A stretch of DNA of 64,000 bases from Aldersonia sp. NBC_00410 (GTDB lineage: Bacteria > Actinomycetota > Actinomycetes > Mycobacteriales > Mycobacteriaceae), in assembly GCF_026342035.1 (NCBI RefSeq), contig NZ_JAPENM010000014.1, positions 1 to 64,000 on the forward strand, in the 5' to 3' direction. The notes under the pieces were generated by a model. It had not been told where the DNA came from, did no database searches, and worked only from the letters and a program-made list of their open reading frames with translations. Of the stretch, positions 50,976 to 60,587 are shown piece after piece. The translations under genes were made by a program, and so were the position numbers. Position 1 is the stretch's first letter, and every line of letters begins with the position of its first letter.

Positions 50976-51749
50976 ATGGAGATCTCGGGCAAGAAGGCTG
51001 TCGTCGTCGGCGGCGCATCCGGCTTCGGCCGTGCCACGGTGCAGGCTCTCGTCAAGCGTGGCGCCAGTGTCGCGATCCTGGACCGGCCGGCGCCGCATTC
51101 CAAGGGCCAAGAGGTGGCCGACGAGATCGGCGTGCCGTTCTTCGCTACGGACGTCACCGATTTCGCGGGCACCGAGCAGGCGCTCGCCGACGCGGTTGCC
51201 GCGCTCGGCGGCCTGCACATTGCCGTCACGACCGCCGGTGGCGGCGCGGCGATGCGCACCCTCACCAAGGAAGGTCCGCACGATCTCGACATCTTCCGGC
51301 AGGTCACCGACCTGAACCTGATCGGCACGTTCAACATCAGCCGACTGGCCGCCGCACACATGAGCAAGAACGACCCGGTAGACGAGGAAGCCGAGGAGCG
51401 CGGCGTCATCATCAACACCGCATCCATCGCCGCATACGAGGGCCAGATCGGCCAAGTCGCCTACACCGCGTCCAAGGCCGCCATCGCCGGGATGTGCCTG
51501 ACCATGGCGCGCGACCTGGGCAGCCTCGGCATCCGGGCGCTCGCCATCGCGCCGAGCCTGTTCGCCACAGGCCTGACCCAGGGAATCCCCGACGAATTCG
51601 CCGCCGCGCTGACCAAGGATGCGGCCTTCCCGAAGCGCCTCGGCAAGCCCGAGGAGTACGCCAAGCTCGCGCTGGCGATCGTGGAGAACCCGATGCTCAA
51701 CGGCCAGTGCCTGCGCCTCGACGCGGGCCAGCGGTTCGCACCGAAGTAA
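50976..51749 (+). CDS. Short-chain dehydrogenase (3-hydroxyacyl-CoA dehydrogenase type II-like)
   Basis: 257 residues from the ATG at 50976, behind AAAGGAAG. VVVGGASGFGRATVQALVKR is the cofactor loop. Ser is in INTASIAAYEGQ, and Tyr/Lys in VAYTASKAAIAGM. MARDLGSLGIRALAIAPSLF and the C-terminal NGQCLRLDAGQRFAP resemble HSD10/FadB2-type enzymes that oxidise 3-hydroxyacyl-CoA or hydroxysteroids. Single gene with a terminator directly after it. Confidence 0.88.
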   Translation: MEISGKKAVVVGGASGFGRATVQALVKRGASVAILDRPAPHSKGQEVADEIGVPFFATDVTDFAGTEQALADAVAALGGLHIAVTTAGGGAAMRTLTKEGPHDLDIFRQVTDLNLIGTFNISRLAAAHMSKNDPVDEEAEERGVIINTASIAAYEGQIGQVAYTASKAAIAGMCLTMARDLGSLGIRALAIAPSLFATGLTQGIPDEFAAALTKDAAFPKRLGKPEEYAKLALAIVENPMLNGQCLRLDAGQRFAPK

Positions 51750-51750
51750 T

Positions 51751-51768
51751 CTGGGCGCCGCCGCCCAG
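51751..51768. terminator. Hairpin terminator between converging genes
   Basis: CTGGGCG, loop CCGC, CGCCCAG: a perfect 7-bp stem two bases after the SDR stop. A second imperfect hairpin (GGCAGGG / CCCTGCC) follows near 51773, covering the gene from the other side. Confidence 0.65.
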
Positions 51769-51832
51769 GTGGGCAGGGTGACACCGTTGCCCTGCCGCCC
51801 GGGTGGCAGTTCGGCGGCGTCGCCGGCCGGCG

Positions 51833-52798
51833 TCAGGGGGTGAGGACAATCCGCCCAAACACATGGCCCAGGTCCATCTGGCGGTGCGCTTCGGCAGCCA
51901 GTTCCAGGGGCAGGACCTCGTGCACGACGGCATGCAGTTCGCCGCGCACGGCCGCTAGGAACTGCTCTGCCCGAACCGCAGCCGTGGCGGAGGCCGCGAC
52001 CGTATTGAGGCTGAACGTGGCGATCGATCGGGATTGTTGAAACGCCCCCATGAGCCGCATGCCGAAGTCCGCCGGCGGTAGCCCGGCCACCACTCCGACG
52101 ACTACCAAACGTCCGTTCGGCGCGAGTCGGTCGATGAACGCGGGCAGGCCTGCCCCGCCGACGATGTCGATGATCACGTCGAAGGTCTTCGGTGCAGCGG
52201 GATCGCCTTCTCCCGCGCGGTCGAGCACGTGCGTCGCTCCCAGATCGCGGAGTCGTCTGCCGCGCTCCGGCGACGACGTCGTCACCGCGACTGCGCTCGC
52301 CCCTGCGCGCGCCGCGAGTTCCACTGTCGCGATGCCAATGCTGCCCGCCGCACCGCGCACCAGCACGGACTCACCGGACGCGAAGTGCGCATGGACCAGT
52401 GCGAAGTGCGCGACGGTCGCCGAGCTACCCAGCGTCACCGCGTCAATGGACGACAAGCCGACCGGCAGCACGACAATGTCGTCGATGCCTGCAACCGCCT
52501 GCTCGACGTAGCCGCCACCGGTGCCGGTGAACGCCCACACGCGCCGACCCACCCACGACTCGTCGCCGCCGGCGCCAACCGCTGTGACGATGCCCGCGAT
52601 CTCGCTGCCGGGGATCAGTCCCTTCGAGAACCCAAACCCGCCGAGTGTCCCGCGGCGAATCACTGCATCGACGCCGCCGACTCCGATCGCCTCGGTCTTG
52701 ATAACTACTTGTCCAGGTGCAGGAAGTGGAGACGGTGCCTCGATCACCGCCATGCCGCTCGGGTCGCCGAATTCCTCGATCACCACTGCTCGCACCAT
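51833..52798 (-). CDS. Zinc-independent quinone oxidoreductase-like MDR protein
   Basis: 321-residue medium-chain dehydrogenase/reductase: VRAVVIEEFGDPSGMAVIEA, IGVGGVDAVIRRGTLGGFGF, then the Rossmann motif VLVRGAAGSIGIATVELAAR and the late QMDLGHVFGRIVLTP typical of NADPH:quinone reductases. The zinc-binding cysteines of alcohol dehydrogenases are absent. Divergent from a TetR gene with a perfect operator-like palindrome between, so probably induced by an electrophile or quinone (inference). Confidence 0.88.
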   Translation of the reverse strand: MVRAVVIEEFGDPSGMAVIEAPSPLPAPGQVVIKTEAIGVGGVDAVIRRGTLGGFGFSKGLIPGSEIAGIVTAVGAGGDESWVGRRVWAFTGTGGGYVEQAVAGIDDIVVLPVGLSSIDAVTLGSSATVAHFALVHAHFASGESVLVRGAAGSIGIATVELAARAGASAVAVTTSSPERGRRLRDLGATHVLDRAGEGDPAAPKTFDVIIDIVGGAGLPAFIDRLAPNGRLVVVGVVAGLPPADFGMRLMGAFQQSRSIATFSLNTVAASATAAVRAEQFLAAVRGELHAVVHEVLPLELAAEAHRQMDLGHVFGRIVLTP

Positions 52799-52828
52799 CG
52801 CCTCCGTCCGGCTCCGTCTTGCCTGCGG

Positions 52829-52844
52829 TACCGTTGCGACGGTA
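52829..52844. promoter_or_regulatory. Perfect inverted repeat, probable TetR operator
   Basis: TACCGTTGCGACGGTA has 6-bp arms (TACCGT/ACGGTA) and a 4-base centre. It is placed 31 bases upstream of the MDR start and 37 upstream of the TetR start at 52881. Confidence 0.7.
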
Positions 52845-52880
52845 ATGGACGCCCCCGTCCACTTCCGCGAAGTGAGGACG

Positions 52881-53537
52881 ATGACCGACCGAATGCCTCA
52901 CATACTTCGTTCCGACGCGCAGGACAACCGCGACCGGGTCCTCGAGGCCGCTCGACAACTGTTCTCGGAGCGGGGAACCCGCATTACGATGCGCGAGGTC
53001 GCACGCCACGCCGGAGTCGGCCCCGCAACCCTGTATCGACGGTTCCCGACGAAGCAGGTGTTGGTCGATGCGGCCTTCGCCGACGAAATGCGATCGTGTC
53101 AAAGCATCGTCGACGACGGCTGCGCCGACCCCGACCCGTGGCGAGGGTTCTGCTCGGTCATCGAAGGGATCAGCGTCCTCAACAGCCGGAACCAGGGCTT
53201 CGTGGATGCGTTCATGTCCGCGAACCCTCAGATCGACACGGTGGCCGTTCACCGCGCTTCGCTGCTGCGGATGCTCGCAAAACTGGCCGACCGTGCCAAG
53301 GCGACTGGCGAACTGCGCCACGACTTCGTCATCGACGACCTCGTGCTCGTCCTGCTGGCCGGGCGCGGACTATCTTCGACGCCGCCCACCGACCGAGAGG
53401 CCGCGGCCCGACGCTTCGCCGCCCTTGCCATCGACGCGTTCCGGCAGTGCAGTGCGACGAGAAGATTGCCACGCTCGCCCGGGCTCATTTCGTTCGCGGT
53501 GCGCGGCAGCTTTACCGACCGTCAGCCGAGCCGCTGA
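52881..53537 (+). CDS. TetR-family transcriptional regulator
   Basis: 218 residues from ATG 52881 (GTGAGG upstream; an ATG at 52845 is an alternative that would begin directly at the operator). The HTH is RDRVLEAARQLFSERGTRIT, then VARHAGVGPATLYRRFPTKQ. The C-terminal domain matches the type with SNPQ-like MSANPQIDTVAVHR and a short final helix. Divergent from the MDR reductase, which it probably represses. Confidence 0.88.
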   Translation: MTDRMPHILRSDAQDNRDRVLEAARQLFSERGTRITMREVARHAGVGPATLYRRFPTKQVLVDAAFADEMRSCQSIVDDGCADPDPWRGFCSVIEGISVLNSRNQGFVDAFMSANPQIDTVAVHRASLLRMLAKLADRAKATGELRHDFVIDDLVLVLLAGRGLSSTPPTDREAAARRFAALAIDAFRQCSATRRLPRSPGLISFAVRGSFTDRQPSR

Positions 53538-53643
53538 CACGTCGACTACCGCGCACCCCGTAAGCCGCTGGGACTACCTTCGGACCAAGCCCGTGCGAGG
53601 GTTCCAGCGGGAATTGTGTTCGGACCCAGGCGGATTCATCCGG

Positions 53644-54450
53644 CTAGAAGCCCTTGGCAGCCAACCAATTGAGGACGACGTCGGCGACGTCTTTCCAGCC
53701 GCCGTCAATGGTCAGGGAATGGCCCTTGCCCTCGAGGACGGTCAATTCGGTGTCGGCCGGGCCCTTCTTGTACTTACCGAACACTTCTTCGGTGACCTTC
53801 AGCGGGACGACGTGATCGTCCGTCCCCGAAACCAGCAGCAGCGGCCCACGTTCGGCGAGGTGGGTGTCGACCTTGGCCGGCGAGTGGGGGAAGAAGTTGG
53901 CGCTGGCGTCCTGGAACAACGGGCGTCCAGCGCCTGGAATAGTCCATGCGTCGTGCAACGCGTCGGATTCCTCTTTGGTGAGCATATTGCCGAACGCGTA
54001 ATGGAATTGTTCTTCGGTCAGCGCCACGCTCCGATGCAGGTTCGCCGGGTTCTTGAGCACAGGAAAGGCCGATTTCAATTGCGCATAGGGCAGCGCCTTG
54101 ACCCCTTTGATCGGTGCCGGATCGATAGCGGCAGCCGCGGCGACGACACCGGTGGCCAGCAGCTCCTGGGCGATGAGGCCACCGAAGGAATGGCCGACCG
54201 CGACAGGCTTGACGTCGGGCGTTCCGATCAGTTCGGCGTAATGATCGACTATCTCCCCGATGCCCACGTTTTTGAGGTCATCGGGGTTGTCACGTGTCGC
54301 CGCGACGGTGGTCCCGTCGCCGGGCCAGCCCGGTGCCGTGGCGGCGTATCCGTGGGCGCCGAACAGATCGATCCAGGGCTCCCACGCGGCCGAATGGATC
54401 CAGAGGCCGTGGATAAAGATGACGGGGTGGGGTTTCGTCGACGATGTCAT
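53644..54450 (-). CDS. Alpha/beta-hydrolase
   Basis: 268-residue cytoplasmic hydrolase from the ATG at 54450. VIFIHGLWIHSAAWEPW is the oxyanion HG motif, VAVGHSFGGLIAQELLA holds the nucleophile Ser, VSGTDDHVVPLKVTEE a candidate Asp, and EGKGHSLTIDGGW the His. It is of the type often annotated as esterase or lysophospholipase-like. Single gene; substrate unknown. Confidence 0.88.
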   Translation of the reverse strand: MTSSTKPHPVIFIHGLWIHSAAWEPWIDLFGAHGYAATAPGWPGDGTTVAATRDNPDDLKNVGIGEIVDHYAELIGTPDVKPVAVGHSFGGLIAQELLATGVVAAAAAIDPAPIKGVKALPYAQLKSAFPVLKNPANLHRSVALTEEQFHYAFGNMLTKEESDALHDAWTIPGAGRPLFQDASANFFPHSPAKVDTHLAERGPLLLVSGTDDHVVPLKVTEEVFGKYKKGPADTELTVLEGKGHSLTIDGGWKDVADVVLNWLAAKGF

Positions 54451-55287
54451 CAAGCGGACCTCTTACTCTTGAAGTGGGGTACCTGATGATATTGAACCAC
54501 CCCAGGTTTCATGCAGCACAGTCTCAGAACACGCCGGGCAGTTAAGGTTTAATCGGACCGGAACTCTTGACAGAAAGACTCCCGGGTGCTCAACCGGGGA
54601 CCCGGGCGCCGACCACAAGCAGGGTGTGCCGCCTCGACACCTGCTATCGGCGGCCGAGGGCCGACGCGGGCACCATTCAAACGGACCCGAAAATGATCGC
54701 GGCCGACCGCGCAGTGGAACTCAGTGCCAGTGGAATCGGCATCCCTCGCCACGGAACTCCGCAACAGGCGGCGAGCGCTCCGGCGATAGCACTCACGTCA
54801 GGCCAGGATCAGCCGGGCGCCCTTAGCGCCACGGTCGTGCCGTCGAGCGCGGGGTCGGTGATCGTCACCCATCCCACGGTCCGCACCCTCGTGGCGGCAA
54901 CAACAGCAGCAGGCACGGACGTGGGCTCGGGCACAGGGCGCTCGGGTAGCAGGAGCGCGGATTCGACACCTGCATCCTCAACCGCCCAGGCCCACTTCAG
55001 CTCAGCGACACAACCCGGCCAATCCGGGGTTTCCACGTCCTACCTGCACTTCATTTCCCGAAGTGCCGACAAACTGGCCGGCGCCGGAGCGTCGCGTAAT
55101 CTCGATCTCCCGAATCACGAATATCGCCTCGCCCCGTGAGATGTATGCGGCGGCGTGAGCCGGATCCCGCATATTGGCCATGCGTTGATCACTCGCGCGC
55201 GAGCGGCGAAACGACAGCCGGGTGGGCCATCGGGGTCGCCGCTCGGCGGGCGGCGCGCACTGCCGGCCGGCGACCGACTGCGCGAGT
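54451..55287. other. Intergenic stretch with a possible decayed gene on the minus strand
   Basis: On the minus strand from about 55190 to 54809, one frame reads MRDPAHAAAYISRGEAIFVI then SGAGQFVGTSGNEVQ. A neighbouring frame continues VETPDWPGCVAELKWAWAVE and ATRVRTVGWVTITDPALDGT to a stop at 54809. Together they look like a single short gene with a frameshift near 55030. I do not recognise it. No gene is apparent elsewhere in this stretch. Confidence 0.3.
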
Positions 55288-55605
55288 TCAGAGTTCCGGG
55301 ATCCGGAGAGTCGAACCGGCCTGGATGACATCGGGGTCAGCGATGTGGTTGGCAGCGGCAATGAGAGTGAACAGACTGCCGTCTCCATAGAAGCGCTCCG
55401 CCAAACGCCAGAGCGAATCGCCGGCCACGACCTTGTACTTCCGAGTGAGTCCAGGGATCAGCAATATTTGACCGACCTTGATGACGTCGGGATCGGGGAT
55501 GCCGTTGGCAATCGAGATCACCTCGTACAGGCTGGCGTCTCCGTAGAATTGCAGCGCCAGCGCCGAAAGTGTGTCCCCAGCTACGACTTTGTGTTTTGTG
55601 GTCAT
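55288..55605 (-). CDS. Small protein with two LysM domains
   Basis: 105 residues from the ATG at 55605, with AGGAG upstream. Two tandem LysM repeats of about 48 residues: KHKVVAGDTLSALALQFYGD to IKVGQILLIPGL, and RKYKVVAGDSLWRLAERFYG to IQAGSTLRIPEL. LysM binds peptidoglycan or other GlcNAc polymers, yet no signal peptide is present, resembling the cytoplasmic BON/LysM (YgaU-like) proteins. Single gene. Confidence 0.88.
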   Translation of the reverse strand: MTTKHKVVAGDTLSALALQFYGDASLYEVISIANGIPDPDVIKVGQILLIPGLTRKYKVVAGDSLWRLAERFYGDGSLFTLIAAANHIADPDVIQAGSTLRIPEL

Positions 55606-55868
55606 CGTCCTGCTCCTTTGTGGCGTTCCCCCGCCGACTGGCCAGGGATACACAGTTCAGGCTCGGCCGGTGTTCGGGTTTTGGCTTGAGTAGTGCACTA
55701 CCCGTTCCATAACCCGCGAGGAACGCGGTTTCCGCGTACTGAAGTCAGCGGCCGCCGTCGCGTTGCCGGCGGTGTGGCGAAAGGTCGGACCTCGTCGAGT
55801 CGAGCGAGTGCCTCGACATCCGCCCCGTCAGATGCGCGAATTCCCGAATATCTGAGATGGCCATGTTG

Positions 55869-57413
55869 CTACCGCTGTGTCGACAACATTGTCGGGTGGC
55901 CGACGTGGAAGCGGGGAAGCGCGGCGCACAGGACGGACAGTTCGTTGCCGCTACGCAGGACGGTGCCGTCGGGCCGGATGATGGCGGCGCGTGCGCGGCC
56001 GCGGCGTAGCCAGCGCTGCAGATCGGAATCCGGTTGAGCCAGTATGACTGTGCCACCACATTGTTCGATGTCGGTGCGTTGATTCGGGGTCGGGGAGACG
56101 GAGGTGACAACCGCGAACCGGCCGGCGACGACCTCGGCGAACCGACGGCCCCGGCCGAGGTCCGGATTCGGGATCAGGCGGCCCGTTCGGCTTCCGGGTC
56201 GCCGAGATCGCTGTATCAAACTGGAGCCGTGCAGGGCCGGGGTCTCGCCGTCCATGACCTTGTCGCCGAAACCCGGCATACGGTGCAGCACCGGTAGGAC
56301 GATCCGCCGGATGAGGTTACCGAGTTCGCCGCCTTCGGTCATAGCTATCCCGACGAACTTGGCCCGCCGGATCAGGGCCAGCGCGTGCGGCTTTCGTTCG
56401 GCCTCGTAGGTGTCCAGTGCGCTCTCGGGCAGATCCCCGCTGAGGACGCCGGCAAGCTTCCAGGCGAGGTTCATCGCGTCGCGCATCCCCGCCCCCATCC
56501 CCTGTCCGATGAACGGTGGTGTGAGATGGGCGGCATCGCCCAGTACGAACACGCGCCGGTCGCGCCATCGGTCCGCGATTCGGGCCCGGAAAGTGTACTC
56601 GGCCAATCGGACAAGCTTCAGGTCGTCGATCCGTGTGTTCCTCGTCCACGGCGAGATGAGCGGATGCAGTCGAGCAGATTCGCGATAGTCATCGGCGGTC
56701 TCACCGGGTTTCAGCCGGAACTCCCAGCGGTAGCGAGTCTGTCCGACGCGCATGTACGTTGCCGCGCGCGCGGGGTCGCACACCTGGTGCGCGCCCTCCC
56801 ACTCATCGAGATCCGCGGCGATATCGACGTCGACGACGAGCCAGCGTTGTTCGAACTTCAGGTCCCGCATCGTTGCCTGAATATGTTCTCTGACAAGACT
56901 GTTCGCACCGTCACAACCCAAGACGTAGCGCGTCCGCACCGATTCGTGCACACCGGTGCTACGGTCGGTGAAGTCGACGCGAATGCTGGCGTTCGTGTGG
57001 TCGGCCAGCCCGGTAACCTCCACATTCCCGCGGAGAGAGATGCTCGGATACCGTTTCACATTGGCGCGCAGGATCTCCTCGAATTGCGGCTGGTCGAACA
57101 TGTTGGCCTCCGGGTAACCGTGTACGCCCGGACCGGGGTCGCGGTGGAACTCGGTGAGAACTCGCATGTTCCGGTCGAGCAGCCGCAACCCGAGGCACGG
57201 CCGGGAGATCGCCGCGAACTCCTCGGCTATCCCGAGGTGCGCCACGATGCGGTGAATCTCACCGTCCAGGTGGACCGCCCGCGGCTGCGCATAGACGCCC
57301 TCCCAGCGCTCGAGTATCAGGCACTCGACACCGTACTGAGCCAGCAGCGTGGCAGCGGTCAGACCGGTGGGCCCGGCACCGACGATGACGACCGGCACAA
57401 CCCGCTCGCTCAT
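55869..57413 (-). CDS. FAD-dependent aromatic hydroxylase (MhpA/PheA-like)
   Basis: 514-residue class A flavoprotein monooxygenase. PVVIVGAGPTGLTAATLLAQ is the FAD motif, YVLGCDGANSLVREHI the DG motif, and RVFVLGDAAHLTPPFIGQGM the GD motif; a thioredoxin-like C-terminal domain follows, as in 3-(3-hydroxyphenyl)propionate hydroxylase. It hydroxylates a phenolic ring to a catechol. Last gene of the 61.7-55.9 kb operon; its ATG overlaps the DoxX-like stop. It would supply the catechol that the first gene's dioxygenase cleaves. Confidence 0.9.
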   Translation of the reverse strand: MSERVVPVVIVGAGPTGLTAATLLAQYGVECLILERWEGVYAQPRAVHLDGEIHRIVAHLGIAEEFAAISRPCLGLRLLDRNMRVLTEFHRDPGPGVHGYPEANMFDQPQFEEILRANVKRYPSISLRGNVEVTGLADHTNASIRVDFTDRSTGVHESVRTRYVLGCDGANSLVREHIQATMRDLKFEQRWLVVDVDIAADLDEWEGAHQVCDPARAATYMRVGQTRYRWEFRLKPGETADDYRESARLHPLISPWTRNTRIDDLKLVRLAEYTFRARIADRWRDRRVFVLGDAAHLTPPFIGQGMGAGMRDAMNLAWKLAGVLSGDLPESALDTYEAERKPHALALIRRAKFVGIAMTEGGELGNLIRRIVLPVLHRMPGFGDKVMDGETPALHGSSLIQRSRRPGSRTGRLIPNPDLGRGRRFAEVVAGRFAVVTSVSPTPNQRTDIEQCGGTVILAQPDSDLQRWLRRGRARAAIIRPDGTVLRSGNELSVLCAALPRFHVGHPTMLSTQR

Positions 57414-57766
57414 CGGATCGATCCGATCAGGACTACAAGGTAGGCAAGGGTCACTACGCCGACGAGGAGGGCGGGCATCATCGCACGCAATCCATCGCCG
57501 TTCACTACATGCGTAGCGACGGCCCCGCCCATCAGCAGCAGGAGCCCGATGCCGGCCGCGGCGCCGACCGCAGGCACGAGTCCGCCGATCAGGAGACCGG
57601 CTGCACCGGCGACCTCGAGCGCACCGATGCCCCGATAGGTGCTGACGGACATACCGACGTGGGCGGCCCGTTCCCGCATCGGCGCGGTGGCCGATATCTT
57701 GCCCACGCCGAGCAGAAGGAAGACGACGGCGAGGCAGACCGCCGAAACCAGGGATGCGGTGATCAC
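57410..57766 (-). CDS. DoxX-like small membrane protein
   Basis: 118 residues from GTG 57766, which overlaps the ligase stop (GTGA). Four hydrophobic helices: ITASLVSAVCLAVVFLLLGV, then GIGALEVAGAAGLLIGGLVP, AVGAAAGIGLLLLMGGAVAT and LLVGVVTLAYLVVLIG. The KISATAPMRERAAHVGMS segment is typical of the DoxX family. Such proteins accompany many oxygenase operons; the role is unclear (membrane redox or transport). Both ends overlap neighbouring genes. Confidence 0.83.
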   Translation of the reverse strand: MITASLVSAVCLAVVFLLLGVGKISATAPMRERAAHVGMSVSTYRGIGALEVAGAAGLLIGGLVPAVGAAAGIGLLLLMGGAVATHVVNGDGLRAMMPALLVGVVTLAYLVVLIGSIR

Positions 57767-59652
57767 TTGCGCACCAGTACCTTCCAATTGAGTGCATAAC
57801 GGTCCAAGATCTCCTTGACCGTCGGTTCGCTGGCAGATTCGTCGATTTCGACAGTTGCCACGATCGAGCCGTCCGCTACGGCCGCATGGATCGCGGCGAT
57901 CCCGGTGACCGTGGCGAGGGCATGCTCGAGCTCGCGCCGTGTCGCGTCGGCGCGCAGCGCGAGCTTGTAGAGCTTGCCTATCGCCGTGGCGGGCAACGCA
58001 TCGAGGATGGTCACCGCCTTGGGTGCCGCGGCCCGTTCGGGGACACGCTCGCCGGCCCAGGCTTGTAGCTCTTGCGGAGTGACGTCGGCGCCTGCGGCAA
58101 CGGTGACATAGGCAACGGGCACTTCGCCGGCGTGCGCATCGGGCCGTCCCACGGCGCTCGCCGCGGTGACCTGCGGATGGGCCGACAAGGCGTCTTCGAT
58201 GACCGCCGGGTCGATGTTGTGCCCGCCCCGGATGATGACGTCCTTCGCGCGTCCGGCCAGGTAGATGAAGCCGTCGTCGTCGACGCGCGCCAGGTCACCG
58301 GTATCGAGCCAACCGTCGACCAGTTTGCCCATGCCGTCGAGGACGTGCCCGTGTTCGTCGTGTTCGGCGACATAGCCGGCGAACACCGTCGGACCGCTGA
58401 TCGCCAGCACTCCAGTCGTTCCGGTGGGCAGATCTTCCCAGGTGCCGTCTTCGCGGACGCGTACCACTTTCACCTGCTGATAGGGCAACCGCAGCCCTAC
58501 CGACCCCGGTCGCGGCGCATCGGGAAAGCTGCGTGCAGTCGCGCAGGTTGCTTCCGTCAGACCGTAGCCTTCGAGAAGGGGCACGTTCGTGTGTTCCTCG
58601 AACCTCTTGGTGAGCGCAGCGGGTAGGGGCGACGCGCCCACCATGGCGAATCGCAGACTGCCGATGTCGGCATCGACCGGGCGCTGCGCGAGGGCCGCGT
58701 ATACGGTGGGCACCGCGCTCATCGAGGCGATGCGGTAATGCTCGACGATCCTCCAGAAGGCGTTGGACAAGTCCGGGTCGCGATAGCCGAGCGGGCCGGC
58801 CCACACCACACGCTGGCCCTTGAACAGCGGTGCCAGCAGCGTGACGACCAAGGCATTGACGTGGAACAGCGGCAGGGCGGCGAAGACGACGGAGTCGCAG
58901 TCCCACAACGAATTCGCGGCAAGCATCCAGGCGTTGGCGACCTCGTTGTCGTGGGTGTGGGCGGCCAGCTTCGCAACACCGGTGGTACCACCAGTGTGAA
59001 ACAGTGCGGCCACATCGAACCCTCGGGGGAGATCACCGACGAAGTCGGAGCCGTCGATATCGGCCGACAGCGCACTGAGATAGCCGATCCGCACGCCGTC
59101 GACCTCGGGCAGGTCCGCCGGTGTGCCCGCGACACCGGTGGGCCGCAAGACCAGCACGGCGTCCACCTGTCCGCGCACGGCCATCTCGTGTGCGGCTTCC
59201 CATGTCTCGCGCGCAAGTTCCGGTCCTGCCGCGACGAGTACCCGGGCACCTGAGCGGCTCAGCAGTTCGGCGATGTGCTGTTGCGACTGTGCGGCGTTGA
59301 TGGGTGCAGCGATGCCGGCAAGCTGTGCGGCCAGAGTGGCCGGGACCAGTTCGGCGCAGTTGGGCGCCATCAAGGCGACCGCGTCGTGGCGGCGCACGCC
59401 AAGGGAATGGAGCAGGTTCGCGTAGCGGTGAACATCATCGAGTAGTTCGGAGAAGCTGCGCTGCAACGGCTCCCGCCATCGTGCGCCGTCGGGTAGGACT
59501 GTGAGCGCGGGGCGGTCTGGCCACAATCCGGCCGCGCGTCCGAGTAACGCATAGGTGGACTCCGGGAGCCCGCGATCTCGCAGCGGGACGGCCTCGATCG
59601 TCGCGAGGTCCGTGGGCGCCGCATAACGCGGCCACAGCAGGTCGACGGTCAC
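57763..59652 (-). CDS. AMP-forming acyl-CoA synthetase
   Basis: 629-residue ANL ligase from GTG 59652, which overlaps the FAH stop. ALFHTGGTTGVAKLAAHTH is the P-loop, PLLEGYGLTEATC the A5-like motif, and DGWLDTGDLARVDDDGFIYL with AGRAKDVIIRGGHNIDP the hinge. LPATAIGKLYKLALR carries the catalytic Lys. Longer than the usual 500-550 residues because of an N-terminal extension and about 70 extra residues after the Lys motif. It probably activates an aromatic or aliphatic acid substrate or product of the ring-cleavage route. Confidence 0.9.
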   Translation of the reverse strand: MTVDLLWPRYAAPTDLATIEAVPLRDRGLPESTYALLGRAAGLWPDRPALTVLPDGARWREPLQRSFSELLDDVHRYANLLHSLGVRRHDAVALMAPNCAELVPATLAAQLAGIAAPINAAQSQQHIAELLSRSGARVLVAAGPELARETWEAAHEMAVRGQVDAVLVLRPTGVAGTPADLPEVDGVRIGYLSALSADIDGSDFVGDLPRGFDVAALFHTGGTTGVAKLAAHTHDNEVANAWMLAANSLWDCDSVVFAALPLFHVNALVVTLLAPLFKGQRVVWAGPLGYRDPDLSNAFWRIVEHYRIASMSAVPTVYAALAQRPVDADIGSLRFAMVGASPLPAALTKRFEEHTNVPLLEGYGLTEATCATARSFPDAPRPGSVGLRLPYQQVKVVRVREDGTWEDLPTGTTGVLAISGPTVFAGYVAEHDEHGHVLDGMGKLVDGWLDTGDLARVDDDGFIYLAGRAKDVIIRGGHNIDPAVIEDALSAHPQVTAASAVGRPDAHAGEVPVAYVTVAAGADVTPQELQAWAGERVPERAAAPKAVTILDALPATAIGKLYKLALRADATRRELEHALATVTGIAAIHAAVADGSIVATVEIDESASEPTVKEILDRYALNWKVLVRK

Positions 59653-60587
59653 CGCGTGTACCTCACTACCGTGCGCTGGCGCCCCAGGTCGATGGTCCCG
59701 TCGTCTGTCGCGACGGCGGCTTCGATGACGTCGCCGTCCTGCAGATAGTTCGAATTCTTGGCCTGCCCCGCAAAAAAGAGCTTCCATCGGAGTGCGGGCG
59801 GTAGCAGCGAGGCGAGGAATGCGACCGGCTTCGGCGGGGCGCTCAGCGCCGTCCCGACCGGTGTGCCGGTCAGCAGGAGATCGCCGGGATCGAGGCGTTG
59901 AAATCGGCTCAGCGCCTGCAGAGTCTCGGCCGGCTGATAGATCATGTCGGCGACGGTCATGTTCTGGCGAAGCTCGCCGTTGACCCATAGCCGCAGCCGC
60001 AGGTCGGTGAAACGCTTGAGTTCGTCGGCGTCCAGCAGTACGAGCGCAGGGCCGACCGGGGTGAACGTCGGATACGACTTGGCTTCGTAGAACTGCGTTT
60101 TGGGAAGCTGGACGTCGCGCGCGGAGATGTCGTTGGTGACCACCAGGCCGGCGACGTGATCGGCGAGAGTGTCTGCGGTGATCGCTGTCCCCACCGGGAT
60201 GTCTCGGGCAAACACGAGGCCGATCTCTACCTCGTAGTCCAGGAACCGGACATGGGCAGGTCGGATCACGTCGTCGGTGGGGCCGCTGATCGAACCGGAT
60301 GCCTTGCGGAAAAAAGTCAACGGAATGGTCGCGGGATTCATCCCAGCGTCCGTGACGTGGGAGGCGAAGTTCGTCATCTGCGCCACCACCCGGCAGGGGC
60401 CGGTGACCGGGGAGAGCAACGAGAGGGTCTCGACCGGCACGGCGCCCTGGCCGAACGCGGCTGCCTCGACGGCCGGCCGGTCAGCGAGCAGTTGGGCGGT
60501 CGTGCTGGCCTCGGTGACGACCTGTACAGCGCCCGTGGGTGTTTGGACCCACCAGGCGTCGGCGGTGCGGAGAACGGAGATGGTCAT
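59649..60587 (-). CDS. Fumarylacetoacetate hydrolase-family protein
   Basis: 312-residue FAH-fold enzyme: VRFLDYEVEIGLVFARDIPV with the metal ligands, VVTNDISARDVQLPKTQFYE and AKSYPTFTPVGPALVLLDAD, then LLTGTPVGTALSAPPKPVAF. The pattern fits 2-hydroxyhexadienoate-type hydratases and diketoacid hydrolases acting after meta-cleavage. ATGA overlap with the dioxygenase stop and GTGA overlap with the ligase start show tight coupling. Confidence 0.88.
   Translation of the reverse strand: MTISVLRTADAWWVQTPTGAVQVVTEASTTAQLLADRPAVEAAAFGQGAVPVETLSLLSPVTGPCRVVAQMTNFASHVTDAGMNPATIPLTFFRKASGSISGPTDDVIRPAHVRFLDYEVEIGLVFARDIPVGTAITADTLADHVAGLVVTNDISARDVQLPKTQFYEAKSYPTFTPVGPALVLLDADELKRFTDLRLRLWVNGELRQNMTVADMIYQPAETLQALSRFQRLDPGDLLLTGTPVGTALSAPPKPVAFLASLLPPALRWKLFFAGQAKNSNYLQDGDVIEAAVATDDGTIDLGRQRTVVRYTR

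Noticed and set aside
55869-57797. A 642-residue monooxygenase starting at 57797
   Set aside because: The first 128 residues are a shadow of the DoxX-like gene; the FAD motif begins just after ATG 57413, which overlaps the DoxX stop.
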